The notes beneath the pieces were generated by a model. The model was given only the letters and a program-made list of their open reading frames with translations, had not been told where the DNA came from and did not search any database. From NCBI GenBank assembly GCA_965261955.1, contig CBDHEM010000013.1:248001-312000 (forward strand): a stretch of DNA of 64,000 nucleotides, given 5' to 3'. This stretch comes from JABAAI01 sp965261955. GTDB lineage: Bacteria > Spirochaetota > Leptospiria > Leptospirales > Leptonemataceae. Shown here piece after piece: positions 8,257 to 15,765 of this stretch (its first letter is position 1; the number at the start of each line of letters is the position of its first letter). The position numbers and the translations under genes are program-made.

Positions 8257-9858
8257 ATGGATTTTTCTTTTCGATATTTGTTTTTTTTATTAATGTTAAT
8301 AAAGTCTTGTATTTTTGTTTTTTTCTTTTTACTTCCATTTCAAGGGATTTACTCTGATACAAAAAAGAAATTTCCAAAAAAATCTTCCGATAAAAATTCT
8401 CCAATCACATTACATTTTTATGAGAAAGGGCGTGTCTTATTGGTGCTACCCATGTACAATGAAACAGGTGAGCCTTTGTTTGATCACCTAGCTATAACAG
8501 CTTCTAATTTCATAGCTGGTAATCTGAAAAATATTGCTTACTATGTAACAACGAAATATCCTCAACAGTTGCTTTATGTTTCTCCGGAGCAACCTAAAGA
8601 AGCTAAGAAAGCCAAAAAAAACTTATACTATCAGTATACAAAACAAGTAAATATTGGCATGTCAATGGAGGCAAAAGGAAAACAATATACCCAACTTTTT
8701 GTTAAAAAGAAAAAAGTCTCTCCCCTAATACTCAAGGGATGGTTGGATAAAGGTCTTTTAGGAGCTGCCAAAAAATTTCAAGTTGAGTATATTGTGACTG
8801 GTCGTATTTCTTCTGTTCCTTCTTTATCCCCAAGAAGAGAAAAGACTTTATTATATAATTTCATTGCATACAATTCTATTTCTGGGGAGAAGCTATCGTT
8901 TTCTGTAGAATTTGAAAGAGAGCGTCCCTATAATAAATTATCTACTGCAATCCAAAAAATCGAAAAATTTCTTTTAGGTAAAAAAGCTGTTGAGTTTGTT
9001 CTGCAAAGTAGTGTGAAAGGTGCTATGGTATATTTGGATAATATTTATTTAGGCCGTACTCCTCTTTCGCGAAAAGTATTACCGGGTAAGTATGACTTAC
9101 GTCTTGTTCAGGATGGATATGAAACGGTCTCAACATCTATTCAAGTGGCATCGACTCAAAAAAATTATTATCGCATTCAGAATAAAAAAAGCAAAGGAGT
9201 AAAAACAGATTACTTTTTTGAAAGCCTTCCCAGCGGAGCAAATGTTTATTTAAATTTAAAGTTCATAGGAAAAACTCCTTTCCAAATAAAAAAATTACCC
9301 AAAGGAACACATCAACTATCTTTCAGAAAAAAGGGTTATATCAATCATTATATGGGGTTATCCATTGGAACAGATGAAACAGATGAAACAGGATTAGAAA
9401 AACAAAAGAGGCGAAGCATCCAGATCAAAATGAAAAAAGGGGATACCCTCGATTATTATACGAGTGAGAGATACGCTATTGGGAATCTTGGTTATTCTGA
9501 TCTTAGTTTTTACAGCATAGGGGCATCTTTAGGATTTTATTTGGGTAGTTTATACTACAGATCTGAAGAACTAACAAACGAAAATGCAAATGCAAGTTTT
9601 AGTGGCTATAGTCTTGGGCTCAGTATTTTTTTTCTTCTTACAGCGGCCTATTTTAGTTATCAAAATATTGAGCAAGAACATGATCGTGGTTTTGGTAGTG
9701 TTTCCAACATCGAAAGTACAGAACAAATTGAATTGAGTATTATAAAAAATAATAAAGAGGAAGCATCCTTATTTTCGTTCAAAGATAAGTGGATACACAA
9801 AACAGAAGAGGGAAGGGAGAGACAAAAATATGGGTTCTTTTACAGAGAATTTTATTAG
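8257..9858 (+). CDS. PEGA-domain membrane protein
   Basis: A large envelope protein of unknown exact role. ATG 8257 is chosen as start; GTG 8236 in the same frame is possible and neither has a clear ribosome site. A hydrophobic N-terminus (FRYLFFLLMLIK and beyond) is a signal or anchor. The middle holds a domain with MYNETGEP, likely a curli-assembly/LpoB-like fold. Two PEGA repeats follow: GAMVYLDNIYLGRTPLSRKV and, about 75 residues on, GANVYLNLKFIGKTPF. A hydrophobic pair near the C-terminus suggests re-entry into the membrane. PEGA domains commonly sit in surface proteins and may bind polysaccharide. It carries a small in-frame repeat ETDETDE (about 9372-9398). Confidence 0.7.
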   Translation: MDFSFRYLFFLLMLIKSCIFVFFFLLPFQGIYSDTKKKFPKKSSDKNSPITLHFYEKGRVLLVLPMYNETGEPLFDHLAITASNFIAGNLKNIAYYVTTKYPQQLLYVSPEQPKEAKKAKKNLYYQYTKQVNIGMSMEAKGKQYTQLFVKKKKVSPLILKGWLDKGLLGAAKKFQVEYIVTGRISSVPSLSPRREKTLLYNFIAYNSISGEKLSFSVEFERERPYNKLSTAIQKIEKFLLGKKAVEFVLQSSVKGAMVYLDNIYLGRTPLSRKVLPGKYDLRLVQDGYETVSTSIQVASTQKNYYRIQNKKSKGVKTDYFFESLPSGANVYLNLKFIGKTPFQIKKLPKGTHQLSFRKKGYINHYMGLSIGTDETDETGLEKQKRRSIQIKMKKGDTLDYYTSERYAIGNLGYSDLSFYSIGASLGFYLGSLYYRSEELTNENANASFSGYSLGLSIFFLLTAAYFSYQNIEQEHDRGFGSVSNIESTEQIELSIIKNNKEEASLFSFKDKWIHKTEEGRERQKYGFFYREFY

Positions 9859-9901
9859 CAGATATAATAGGGCTTGTTTACAGTACTAGAATATAAAAAA
9901 A

Positions 9902-9936
9902 AAAGGCCGGCTCTGACAAAGCAGGGCCGACCTTTT
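9902..9936. terminator. bidirectional rho-independent terminator
   Basis: GC-rich stem of about 14 bp, AAAGGCCGGCTCTG against CAGGGCCGACCTTT with a six-base loop, flanked by an A-run on the left and T-run on the right. It therefore can act on both strands and serves the convergent PEGA gene and the small lipoprotein gene. Confidence 0.9.
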
Positions 9937-9959
9937 TGCTCAAAAATAGGAAAATTGAA

Positions 9960-10142
9960 TTATTCTCCAGATTCTCCAGATTCTCCAGCTCCGTCAGTAC
10001 CTTCAGAAGCAGGCTCAGTTTGACCCTCTTCAACGGTACCTTCTTCAACAGAGGCATCACCTTCTGCTCCTTTTTTACCAGGGCAAAGGATAGTAGTGAA
10101 TGCTATCATAGCAATCACGAGTAAAAAAAGAAGTTTCTTCAT
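9960..10142 (-). CDS. small acidic lipoprotein, 60 residues
   Basis: Signal peptide MKKLLFLLVIAMIAFTTILC with lipobox-like TTILC, so the mature lipoprotein has only about 41 residues, nearly all Glu, Gly, Ser, Thr and Ala, and ends in a GESGESGE repeat. A good ribosome site (GGAG, seven bases before ATG) and a strong terminator immediately downstream argue for a real and perhaps highly expressed gene. No domain is recognisable. It may be a short envelope spacer or surface peptide, but the function is unknown. The 9-base gattctcca repeat at its 3' end is in frame. Confidence 0.7.
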   Translation of the reverse strand: MKKLLFLLVIAMIAFTTILCPGKKGAEGDASVEEGTVEEGQTEPASEGTDGAGESGESGE

Positions 10143-10515
10143 CTCTTATCTCCAGTTTATAAAATTCTATTTCAAAACTATTCAAAAGCTCACCTGAAAA
10201 ACAGAAAAACCAAAGAAATAGTTCCGTGGCATACTCAACAACCAACCTCCTACCAATAAAATGGGTAGGCTGGTCTAAAACCTAGTAATCACATGCCAAG
10301 GCAATTACCAAATAAATCTACTCAGCTAAAAAGAGAGAAAGATCACATGACCACTCCCTCTGCAGGGGTGATATTAACAACAATATTTTTCTTCCTCATC
10401 TGATATTCAAATATGTTTTTGGATTGAGAGGGGGATGCTTAATTTTACTGAAGTTTAGTAACTCAATATTCGTTATTTTTAGACTAGAGTAAGTTTCTTG
10501 TATTCTTTGCTTAGA
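10143..10515. other. non-coding spacer
   Basis: Upstream region of the small lipoprotein gene. It contains a partial inverted repeat at about 10241-10276 (ccaacctcctacc / gggtaggctgg). No gene is seen. Confidence 0.6.
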
Positions 10516-10559
10516 AAGGGCGTTGTTGCACAAATTCTCCCCCAGAATATGATTACCCC

Positions 10560-11975
10560 AGAGAAAGTAGTTATTTTATAAAACAGAAGGAGTTTTCATC
10601 ATATTGAATATCTTGCATATTATAAAAGCTTCTGTGATTTGACTTTTGATTGCACGTGATAGACAAGTTGCCACCAAATATGGTTTTGAGACTATGCATA
10701 GCCGTCTCAGCTAAGGAGCTTTGGTGGTATCGACTCTCTTCCTCTTTCCATATCTCCGCTTTTTTGACTTTTTTATCAAACTTGCGTATTTTTCATAAAT
10801 GTTTATCCCCATAGATGTTTATCCCTATAGATGTTCATCCCTATAGATGTTCATCCCTATAGATGTTTATCCCTATAGATGTTTATCCCTATAGATGTTT
10901 ATCCCTATAGATGTTCATCCCTATAGATGTTTATCCCTATAGATGTTTATCCCTATAGATGTTTATCCCTATAGATGTTTATCCCTATAGATGTTCATCC
11001 CTATAGATGTTTATCCCTATAGATGTTTATCCCTATAGATGTTTATCCCTATAGATGCTCATCCCTATAGATGTTTATCCCTATAGATGTTTATCCCTAT
11101 AGATGTTTATCCCTATAGATGTTTATCCCCATAGATGTTTATCCCTATAGATGTTTATCCCTATAGATGTTTATCCCTATAGATGTTTATCCCTATAGAT
11201 GTTTATCCCTATAGATGTTTATCCCTATAGATGTTTATCCCTATAGATGTTTATCCCTATAGATGTTTATCCCTATAGATGTTTATCCCCATAGATGTTT
11301 ATCCCTATAGATGTTTATCCCTATAGATGTTTATCCCTATAGATGTTTATCCCTATAGATGTTTATCCCTATAGATGTTCATCCCTATAGATGTTTATCC
11401 CTATAGATGTTCATCCCTATAGTAAAGGCTTTCCTGTCCTCTCTCCGTGACGCTTGATCTTGATGCGAAATCTTTTACTTAGCGGGATAATAGCTTGGGC
11501 ATTATGTTGTCGAACTTTTTCATAGCAAGCCCAAGTAGCGTAGACTCATCTCCTGTTACCTCAGATATATCTTCTGTTTCAAGTTTATCCATTCATTCTG
11601 GTAAATCTTTTGGGAAAGCTTTACAGTCTGCCATTGGATTTGTTGATAAATGTGTGGAAAGAATTTCCTGATCACCTGCATCTACTGCTAGATGCAGTTT
11701 ACGCTAAGTTCGACGTTTACTGTAGCCATGCTGTTTTACTTTCCATTCCCCTTCACCATACACTTTAAGACCCGTGCTATTAACAAGCACGTGGATATTT
11801 TCTTTTTACTTCGCCTTTTTTCTGATATGAATAAAAGTGTGCATTTCCCCTAAACGGCGACAGAGGGTTGAATAATTCGGAAGCTCTAAATCAATTTTAG
11901 TCAGATTAAATATTGCGAAAATAAGCCCTGTACTCCTCTTAAAGCTAGAGAAAAGCGAAAGCAAAGTAAGCTACA
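10560..11975 (-). pseudogene. IS5-family transposase pseudogene
   Basis: Homology is readable piece by piece on the minus strand, with stops and frameshifts. The pieces in order are: RGVQGLIFAIFNLTKIDLEL and LPNYSTLCRRLGEM (11840-11960); LVNSTGLKVYGEGEWKVKQH and GYSKRRT-stop-RKLHLAVDAG (11660-11800, where TAG replaces the usual Trp codon); then in another frame CYEKVRQHNAQAIIPLSKRF and RIKIKRHGERTGKPLL (11430-11530). The 16-bp array intervenes, followed by DKHL-stop-KIRKFDKK and WKEEESRYHQSSLAETAMHS (10650-10815). This is the N-to-C order of an IS5 DDE transposase, so it is a dead gene. Confidence 0.85.
10799..11422. repeat. 16-bp tandem array, about 39 copies
   Basis: Unit atagatgtttatccct, highly uniform, with a few copies reading gttcatccct, gctcatccct or gtttatcccc. 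There are no spacers, so it is not CRISPR. On the minus strand the unit reads AGGGAT(A/G)AACATCT, which codes for RD(K/E)HL. This is the very motif expected at this point of the surrounding IS5 transposase. The array thus looks like an amplification of transposase codons. Confidence 0.95.
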
Positions 11976-11985
11976 AAATTCTATT

Positions 11986-12018
11986 GAGTCATATGACTCA
12001 TATGACTCATATGACTCA
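11986..12018. repeat. 10-bp tandem repeat gagtcatatg
   Basis: About three copies of tcatatgact, at the 5' edge of the IS5 transposase relic. Confidence 0.85.
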
Positions 12019-12159
12019 ATAAAAGAATAAGTGAAAGGAGCGAGCCCCTTCTTTTTTTCAAGTTTTTCTTCTGACTATACCCATTTCCCTTAAATTCTTT
12101 AGAAAAGCAAAGGGTTGTGCTAGCTCGCTTGATAACTTCTTGATTGTAGTTACGCCAGT

Positions 12160-12250
12160 TGATTTTTTTCCATTGATTTTTCCATTGATTTTTCTCATTG
12201 ATTTTTCTCATTGATTTTTTCCATTGATTTGTTTCATTGATTTGTTTCAT
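12160..12250. repeat. 12-13 bp degenerate tandem repeat
   Basis: Six to seven copies of a unit close to ccattgattttt / tcattgattttt. An open frame over it (11981-12265, minus) translates the repeat and is not counted as a gene. Confidence 0.8.
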
Positions 12251-12413
12251 CGTACAACACCCCACTCGTATGGGGATATTAACTCAACTGCCTAAAAGTA
12301 CAAGGTTTTTTTACGATTGAGAGTTTATTCAACAGTCCCTCTTTGGGAATAAAGATGAATTGATAATTACAAAATTCGTTTGTCGAGAATGTTAACCCGG
12401 TCGTTTATGGCCC

Positions 12414-13136
12414 GTGTCTTCTAAAAGTTTTGTTTTATTTTTGGAAAAGATTGAGAAAAGATTAGATCGTTTTTTTGGATATCAAGCGACCGTTTTGTGG
12501 AATGCTTTGGAGCGTGTCTTTGCCTTTATTTTTCGTGAAACGGAAAAAGGTGTTTTTGGCCTTTTTTGTAGCCCCGATGATATACGACAGGCGGCTGTAA
12601 AGGCTAGGGAAGGTGGTTATACAAATTTTGATTGTCTCACGCCGTTTCCCGTTCATGGTTTGGAGTTTGATATGGGTTTAAAGCGGTCTCGCTTACCGTA
12701 CATTACTTTTTTTGGTGGTCTTTTGGGTTTATGCATTGCTTTTTTTTTGCAAACAGTGGTTCATGAACAGATAGTGGGGACTAGCTTTCGCTATTTTGAT
12801 GCATTCCCAAACTTTCGGTCTTATCCCTTAAATATAGGGGGCAAGCCTAGCTTTAGCTGGCCCGCCATGGTTCCTATTTGTTTTGAGTTAACGATTTTGC
12901 TTGCTGGTCACAGTACAGTGATCGGTTTAGTTTTGGTCTCTCGTTTATACCGACCCTTCCGTAAGGTATTACATCCGGATATTACCCAAGATAAATTTTG
13001 CTTATGGATCCCTTCGGATTCAGAAAATTATAAAGAAGAAGTTGTTGTTAGTTTTTTAAAAGAAATGAAAGCATCTGAGATAACAATTGTCGGGGCCGAT
13101 AGAAGTGAGCCCATAACAGGGGCTTCTGATACATAA
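12414..13136 (+). CDS. actD: alternative complex III subunit ActD
   Basis: Small membrane subunit of alternative complex III, the quinol:cytochrome c oxidoreductase unrelated to bc1. After an N-terminal extension of about 45 residues, the family core is clear: VFGLFCSPDDIRQAA, GGYTNFDCLTPFPVHGLE, RLPYITFFGGLLGL, YPLNIGGKPSFSWPAMVPIC and FELTIL. Two membrane helices are expected at about residues 93-118 and 155-182. The start is GTG 12414; an ATG seven bases upstream is in another frame and stops at once. It heads the visible cluster (actD-actE-actF), with no actA, actB or actC ahead of it; an IS5 relic lies there instead. The extension may be a true N-terminus or may be altered by that insertion. 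Confidence 0.88.
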   Translation: MSSKSFVLFLEKIEKRLDRFFGYQATVLWNALERVFAFIFRETEKGVFGLFCSPDDIRQAAVKAREGGYTNFDCLTPFPVHGLEFDMGLKRSRLPYITFFGGLLGLCIAFFLQTVVHEQIVGTSFRYFDAFPNFRSYPLNIGGKPSFSWPAMVPICFELTILLAGHSTVIGLVLVSRLYRPFRKVLHPDITQDKFCLWIPSDSENYKEEVVVSFLKEMKASEITIVGADRSEPITGASDT

Positions 13137-13181
13137 ACTATTTTGGATACATGCCTTTATGAATATGTCAGGAATATTGTG

Positions 13182-13835
13182 ATGAGTATAAGAAAAGTAG
13201 TTACGTTTATTTCATTTCTTTTGTTTTTAGCGGGATGTGTTGCATCCGGCTTGAGTTGTAATTACAATAGCAATACGTCAGGTCTTCATTATCTATTGGA
13301 TATGCATGATAGCCTTGCTGTTGAGGCCCAGGAAGAAGACCCCAGTACATTGAAAAACAAAAAAGAAGGCAATTGGTACAGGGGTATGGACGAGAATCAT
13401 GCTTGGGGTGGTCCAGGTTCTTCTGTTCGAGTGCCTCCTAAGGGTTCTGTACCGCGTAATTATGATCCTTATCCCTATGCCCCTTCCGACTTTGCTTTGG
13501 CAAAACAAGAACTAAAAAATCCTTTAGATAAAAGTGTTTCTGTTTATAGGCGTGGGCAAAAGCAATACAATATATATTGTGCCGTTTGTCATGGTTACAC
13601 TGGTATGGGAGATGGTCCTGTGACTCCACGTTTATCGAATGTCCCTAGTTTGGTGAGCCCTACAATACGCCAATGGGGTGATGGTGAGATCTATCATATT
13701 ATCACCATGGGACGTGCGCGTATGTTGCCTTATGCCGCTCAGATACTTCCAAAAGACCGGTGGGCTATTGTACGCTATGTACGTTTACTCCAAAAACAAC
13801 CCATCAGTGTTTTGAAAAAGGGAGGGAAGAAATAA
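13182..13835 (+). CDS. actE: alternative complex III subunit ActE, monohaem cytochrome c lipoprotein
   Basis: Electron-carrying cytochrome c subunit of alternative complex III, anchored by lipid on the periplasmic face. The start at ATG 13182 is preferred over TTG 13143 because it has a ribosome site (aggaa) and gives a compact signal peptide ending in FLAGC. One haem site, CAVCH (residues 133-137 from this start), is followed by GYTGMGDGP. The axial Met is in RARMLPYAAQI, then DRWAIVRYVRLLQ. The region AWGGPGSSVRVPPKGSVPR is typical of ActE. It sits 45 bases after actD, and actF begins one base after its stop, so translation is probably coupled. Confidence 0.9.
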   Translation: MSIRKVVTFISFLLFLAGCVASGLSCNYNSNTSGLHYLLDMHDSLAVEAQEEDPSTLKNKKEGNWYRGMDENHAWGGPGSSVRVPPKGSVPRNYDPYPYAPSDFALAKQELKNPLDKSVSVYRRGQKQYNIYCAVCHGYTGMGDGPVTPRLSNVPSLVSPTIRQWGDGEIYHIITMGRARMLPYAAQILPKDRWAIVRYVRLLQKQPISVLKKGGKK

Positions 13836-13836
13836 C

Positions 13837-15075
13837 ATGAGTGGTAAAATGCCAGACGCATCACAGTTACAATTTCGCCTTTCCCCCGGAATAAAGTGGC
13901 TTTCTTTATCTCTAGTACTGGTGGGCTTGGGGATACTGCTTCTTCAAATTCTTTTTCCTTGGCATCCTTCCGGTGGAAATGGGGGAGAGGGGCATGGAAG
14001 TGGTGGTAATCCAAGGCTGTTTTATTCTCTTCATCTATCCTTCCTAATAGCCATCCCCCTTTGTTTGGGTGGGTTGTATTTTGTTGCCATTGGCCATGTG
14101 AGTGGTGCTCACTGGAATGTGAGCATACGTCGTTTGGCAGAGCATTCTGTTTACTATTTACCCGTTGCCTTTTTACTAATGGTTATGATTTTTTTAGGAT
14201 TTGGGGATGTTTTTCATCATTGGGTACATGCACCAGAGGACGATGAACTTATAGCGTGGAAAGCCCCTTGGCTAAATATAAATGGTTTTATTATACGTAA
14301 TGTGATTTGGCTTTTTCTTTGGTTTCTTTTTGGATGGATTTTACGGAAAAAATCTTTGGCACAGGATTTGGATGGGGATATTTCGTATACCCGTAGCATG
14401 GCTCGTTATTCAGCAGTATTTTTGGTTGTGTTTGCTTTGACCTATTCTTTTCATTCTTGGGATTTTTCGTTGAGCCTAGAGCCACATTGGTTTTCTACGC
14501 TATGGGCCCTTTATACTTTTTCTGGGCTGGCTCTGACTATTTTTGCCGTTCTTGTCTTATGGCTTTGGTATCTAAAAAAACACAATTACTATGGGGATAG
14601 TCTCACAGAAAATCATCTCCATGATCTTGGGAAATTTATTTGGGGGCATACAATTTTTTGGGCTTATATGGCTATTAGCCAGTACATGTTGATATGGTAT
14701 GCTGGTATTCCAGAGGAAACCTATTTTTATAAAGCTCGCTTGGAAAATGGCTGGTTCTATGTTTCTTTTGGGCTTGGAATTATACGCTTTTTTCTGCCAT
14801 TTTTTCTTATGATCCAAAGGGAAAGCAAACGAAAATGGAATTATATGGCCATAATGGCACTTTTGATTTTAGTAGGTCAGGTTTGGGACATATATTGGAT
14901 TTCCTATCCTACCATGCTAAATGGAGACTTTGTTTTATTTTCTTGGCAGGATCTAGGAGGTTTAGCCCTTGTGGCTGGAAGTTATATATTTGTTATGGCT
15001 AAATGCCTAGAAAAACATAGTCTGATCCCCGCTAAAGACCCGCGCTTAAAAAAGTGTTTGGAATTTCATCAATAA
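13837..15075 (+). CDS. actF: alternative complex III subunit ActF, NrfD-like quinol-binding membrane protein
   Basis: Integral membrane subunit of alternative complex III, homologous to ActC and NrfD, with about ten predicted helices over 412 residues. Features seen: a short cytoplasmic start, helix 1 at 19-41, a Gly/His-rich loop (GGNGGEGHGSGG), SGAHWNVSIRRLAEH, FHHWVHAP, the long helix stretch with YSFHSWDFSLSLEPHWFSTL, then HDLGKFIWGHTIFWAYMAIS and QYMLIWYAGIPEE. These last two are the most conserved part of the family. A GGAGGG ribosome site precedes ATG 13837. It is next to actE and 64 bases before a monohaem cytochrome gene. ActF is thought to help form the quinol site or proton path. 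Confidence 0.92.
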   Translation: MSGKMPDASQLQFRLSPGIKWLSLSLVLVGLGILLLQILFPWHPSGGNGGEGHGSGGNPRLFYSLHLSFLIAIPLCLGGLYFVAIGHVSGAHWNVSIRRLAEHSVYYLPVAFLLMVMIFLGFGDVFHHWVHAPEDDELIAWKAPWLNINGFIIRNVIWLFLWFLFGWILRKKSLAQDLDGDISYTRSMARYSAVFLVVFALTYSFHSWDFSLSLEPHWFSTLWALYTFSGLALTIFAVLVLWLWYLKKHNYYGDSLTENHLHDLGKFIWGHTIFWAYMAISQYMLIWYAGIPEETYFYKARLENGWFYVSFGLGIIRFFLPFFLMIQRESKRKWNYMAIMALLILVGQVWDIYWISYPTMLNGDFVLFSWQDLGGLALVAGSYIFVMAKCLEKHSLIPAKDPRLKKCLEFHQ

Positions 15076-15139
15076 GAAAGAAGCGAAAAAATAAGAGTAG
15101 AAATGAAAATCTATGAGCAAATCAATAACAGAGTGAGTT

Positions 15140-15757
15140 ATGAATAAGAAAAACACATCCTACTCTACCATCTCTACCATCTCTACCATCCCTTTTTGTC
15201 ATAGATTTTGGACCTATAATCTTTTCCTCCTTTTGTTTTACATCGTCTGGCTATTCACTGCTTGTGGGAAACAAAAACTAAAGCCTGTTTATATTTCGGA
15301 TCGTGATACGTTGATCCGAGGTTCATTGTATTATAATGAAGCTGGTTGTGCTGTTTGTCATGGGATAGGTTTTCAAGGTAAGGGGCCGGAAGCGGAGGCT
15401 TTTGCGAAAGAGAAGGGTTTGGCTGTGAGTAATTTTAGAGTAGAATTGGAGCCAGAAAAAACACCACTTCACTATTTCAAAGTGATTACAGCCGGTACCA
15501 CTCGTTATAAAGACCATGCTTATCAATCTTACACTGATAGAGGGCGATGGGCTATGGCACATTATCTATATTCTCTTTCCAAGGCACCTAAGAAAGAGAA
15601 GGATAGGATCTTGCGTCGTCAAAGTCTGATGTCTATGAAAAGAAAGATAGCAGATGTTTACGCAAAACATCGTCGTTGGGAAATGGGTTATACTCCTTTG
15701 AGTGAGCGACCAGCTACTCTTCCGCTAGAGTACCTTCTTTCGAAAAAGGTGAAATAA
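15140..15757 (+). CDS. monohaem cytochrome c lipoprotein (ActE-like) with no clear axial Met
   Basis: A class I-type cytochrome c domain of 205 residues. A signal sequence with lipobox LFTAC (Cys42) would place it on the periplasmic side. The haem site is CAVCH at 70-74, followed by GIGFQGKGP. The C-terminal part, GRWAMAHYLYSLSK, lines up with DRWAIVRYVRLLQ of ActE. At the place of ActE's ligand methionine this protein reads RYKDHAYQSY, with Lys124 and His126 but no Met, so the sixth ligand is uncertain. An in-frame STI repeat (15163-15190) precedes the signal core. The gene lies between actF and the ccoN-like gene and should be co-transcribed. A linking role between the two complexes is inference. 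Confidence 0.8.
   Translation: MNKKNTSYSTISTISTIPFCHRFWTYNLFLLLFYIVWLFTACGKQKLKPVYISDRDTLIRGSLYYNEAGCAVCHGIGFQGKGPEAEAFAKEKGLAVSNFRVELEPEKTPLHYFKVITAGTTRYKDHAYQSYTDRGRWAMAHYLYSLSKAPKKEKDRILRRQSLMSMKRKIADVYAKHRRWEMGYTPLSERPATLPLEYLLSKKVK
15163..15190. repeat. in-frame 9-bp repeat
   Basis: Three copies of tctaccatc coding for STI near the N-terminus of the cytochrome gene. The frame is kept. Confidence 0.8.
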
Positions 15758-15765
15758 TAAAGATA

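Larger units (their letters stand above)
10516..12343 (-). mobile_element. degenerate IS5-family insertion sequence, split by tandem array
   Basis: The left end GGGCGTTGTTGCACAAATTC at 10516 and the right end (complement GGGACTGTTGAATAAAC) near 12343 form an imperfect inverted repeat. Between them lies a decayed IS5-type transposase on the minus strand. If the 620-base tandem array is subtracted, about 1.2 kb remains, the usual IS5 length. The same left end recurs at 58323. The element ends about 70 bases before actD. Confidence 0.75.

Noticed and set aside
10799..11422. Possible CRISPR array
   Set aside because: The 16-bp units are directly adjacent with no unique spacers, and no cas gene is present.
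11981..12265. 94-residue minus-strand ORF
   Set aside because: It runs over the 12160-12250 repeat and the edge of the IS5 relic. It has no protein-like character beyond the repeat.
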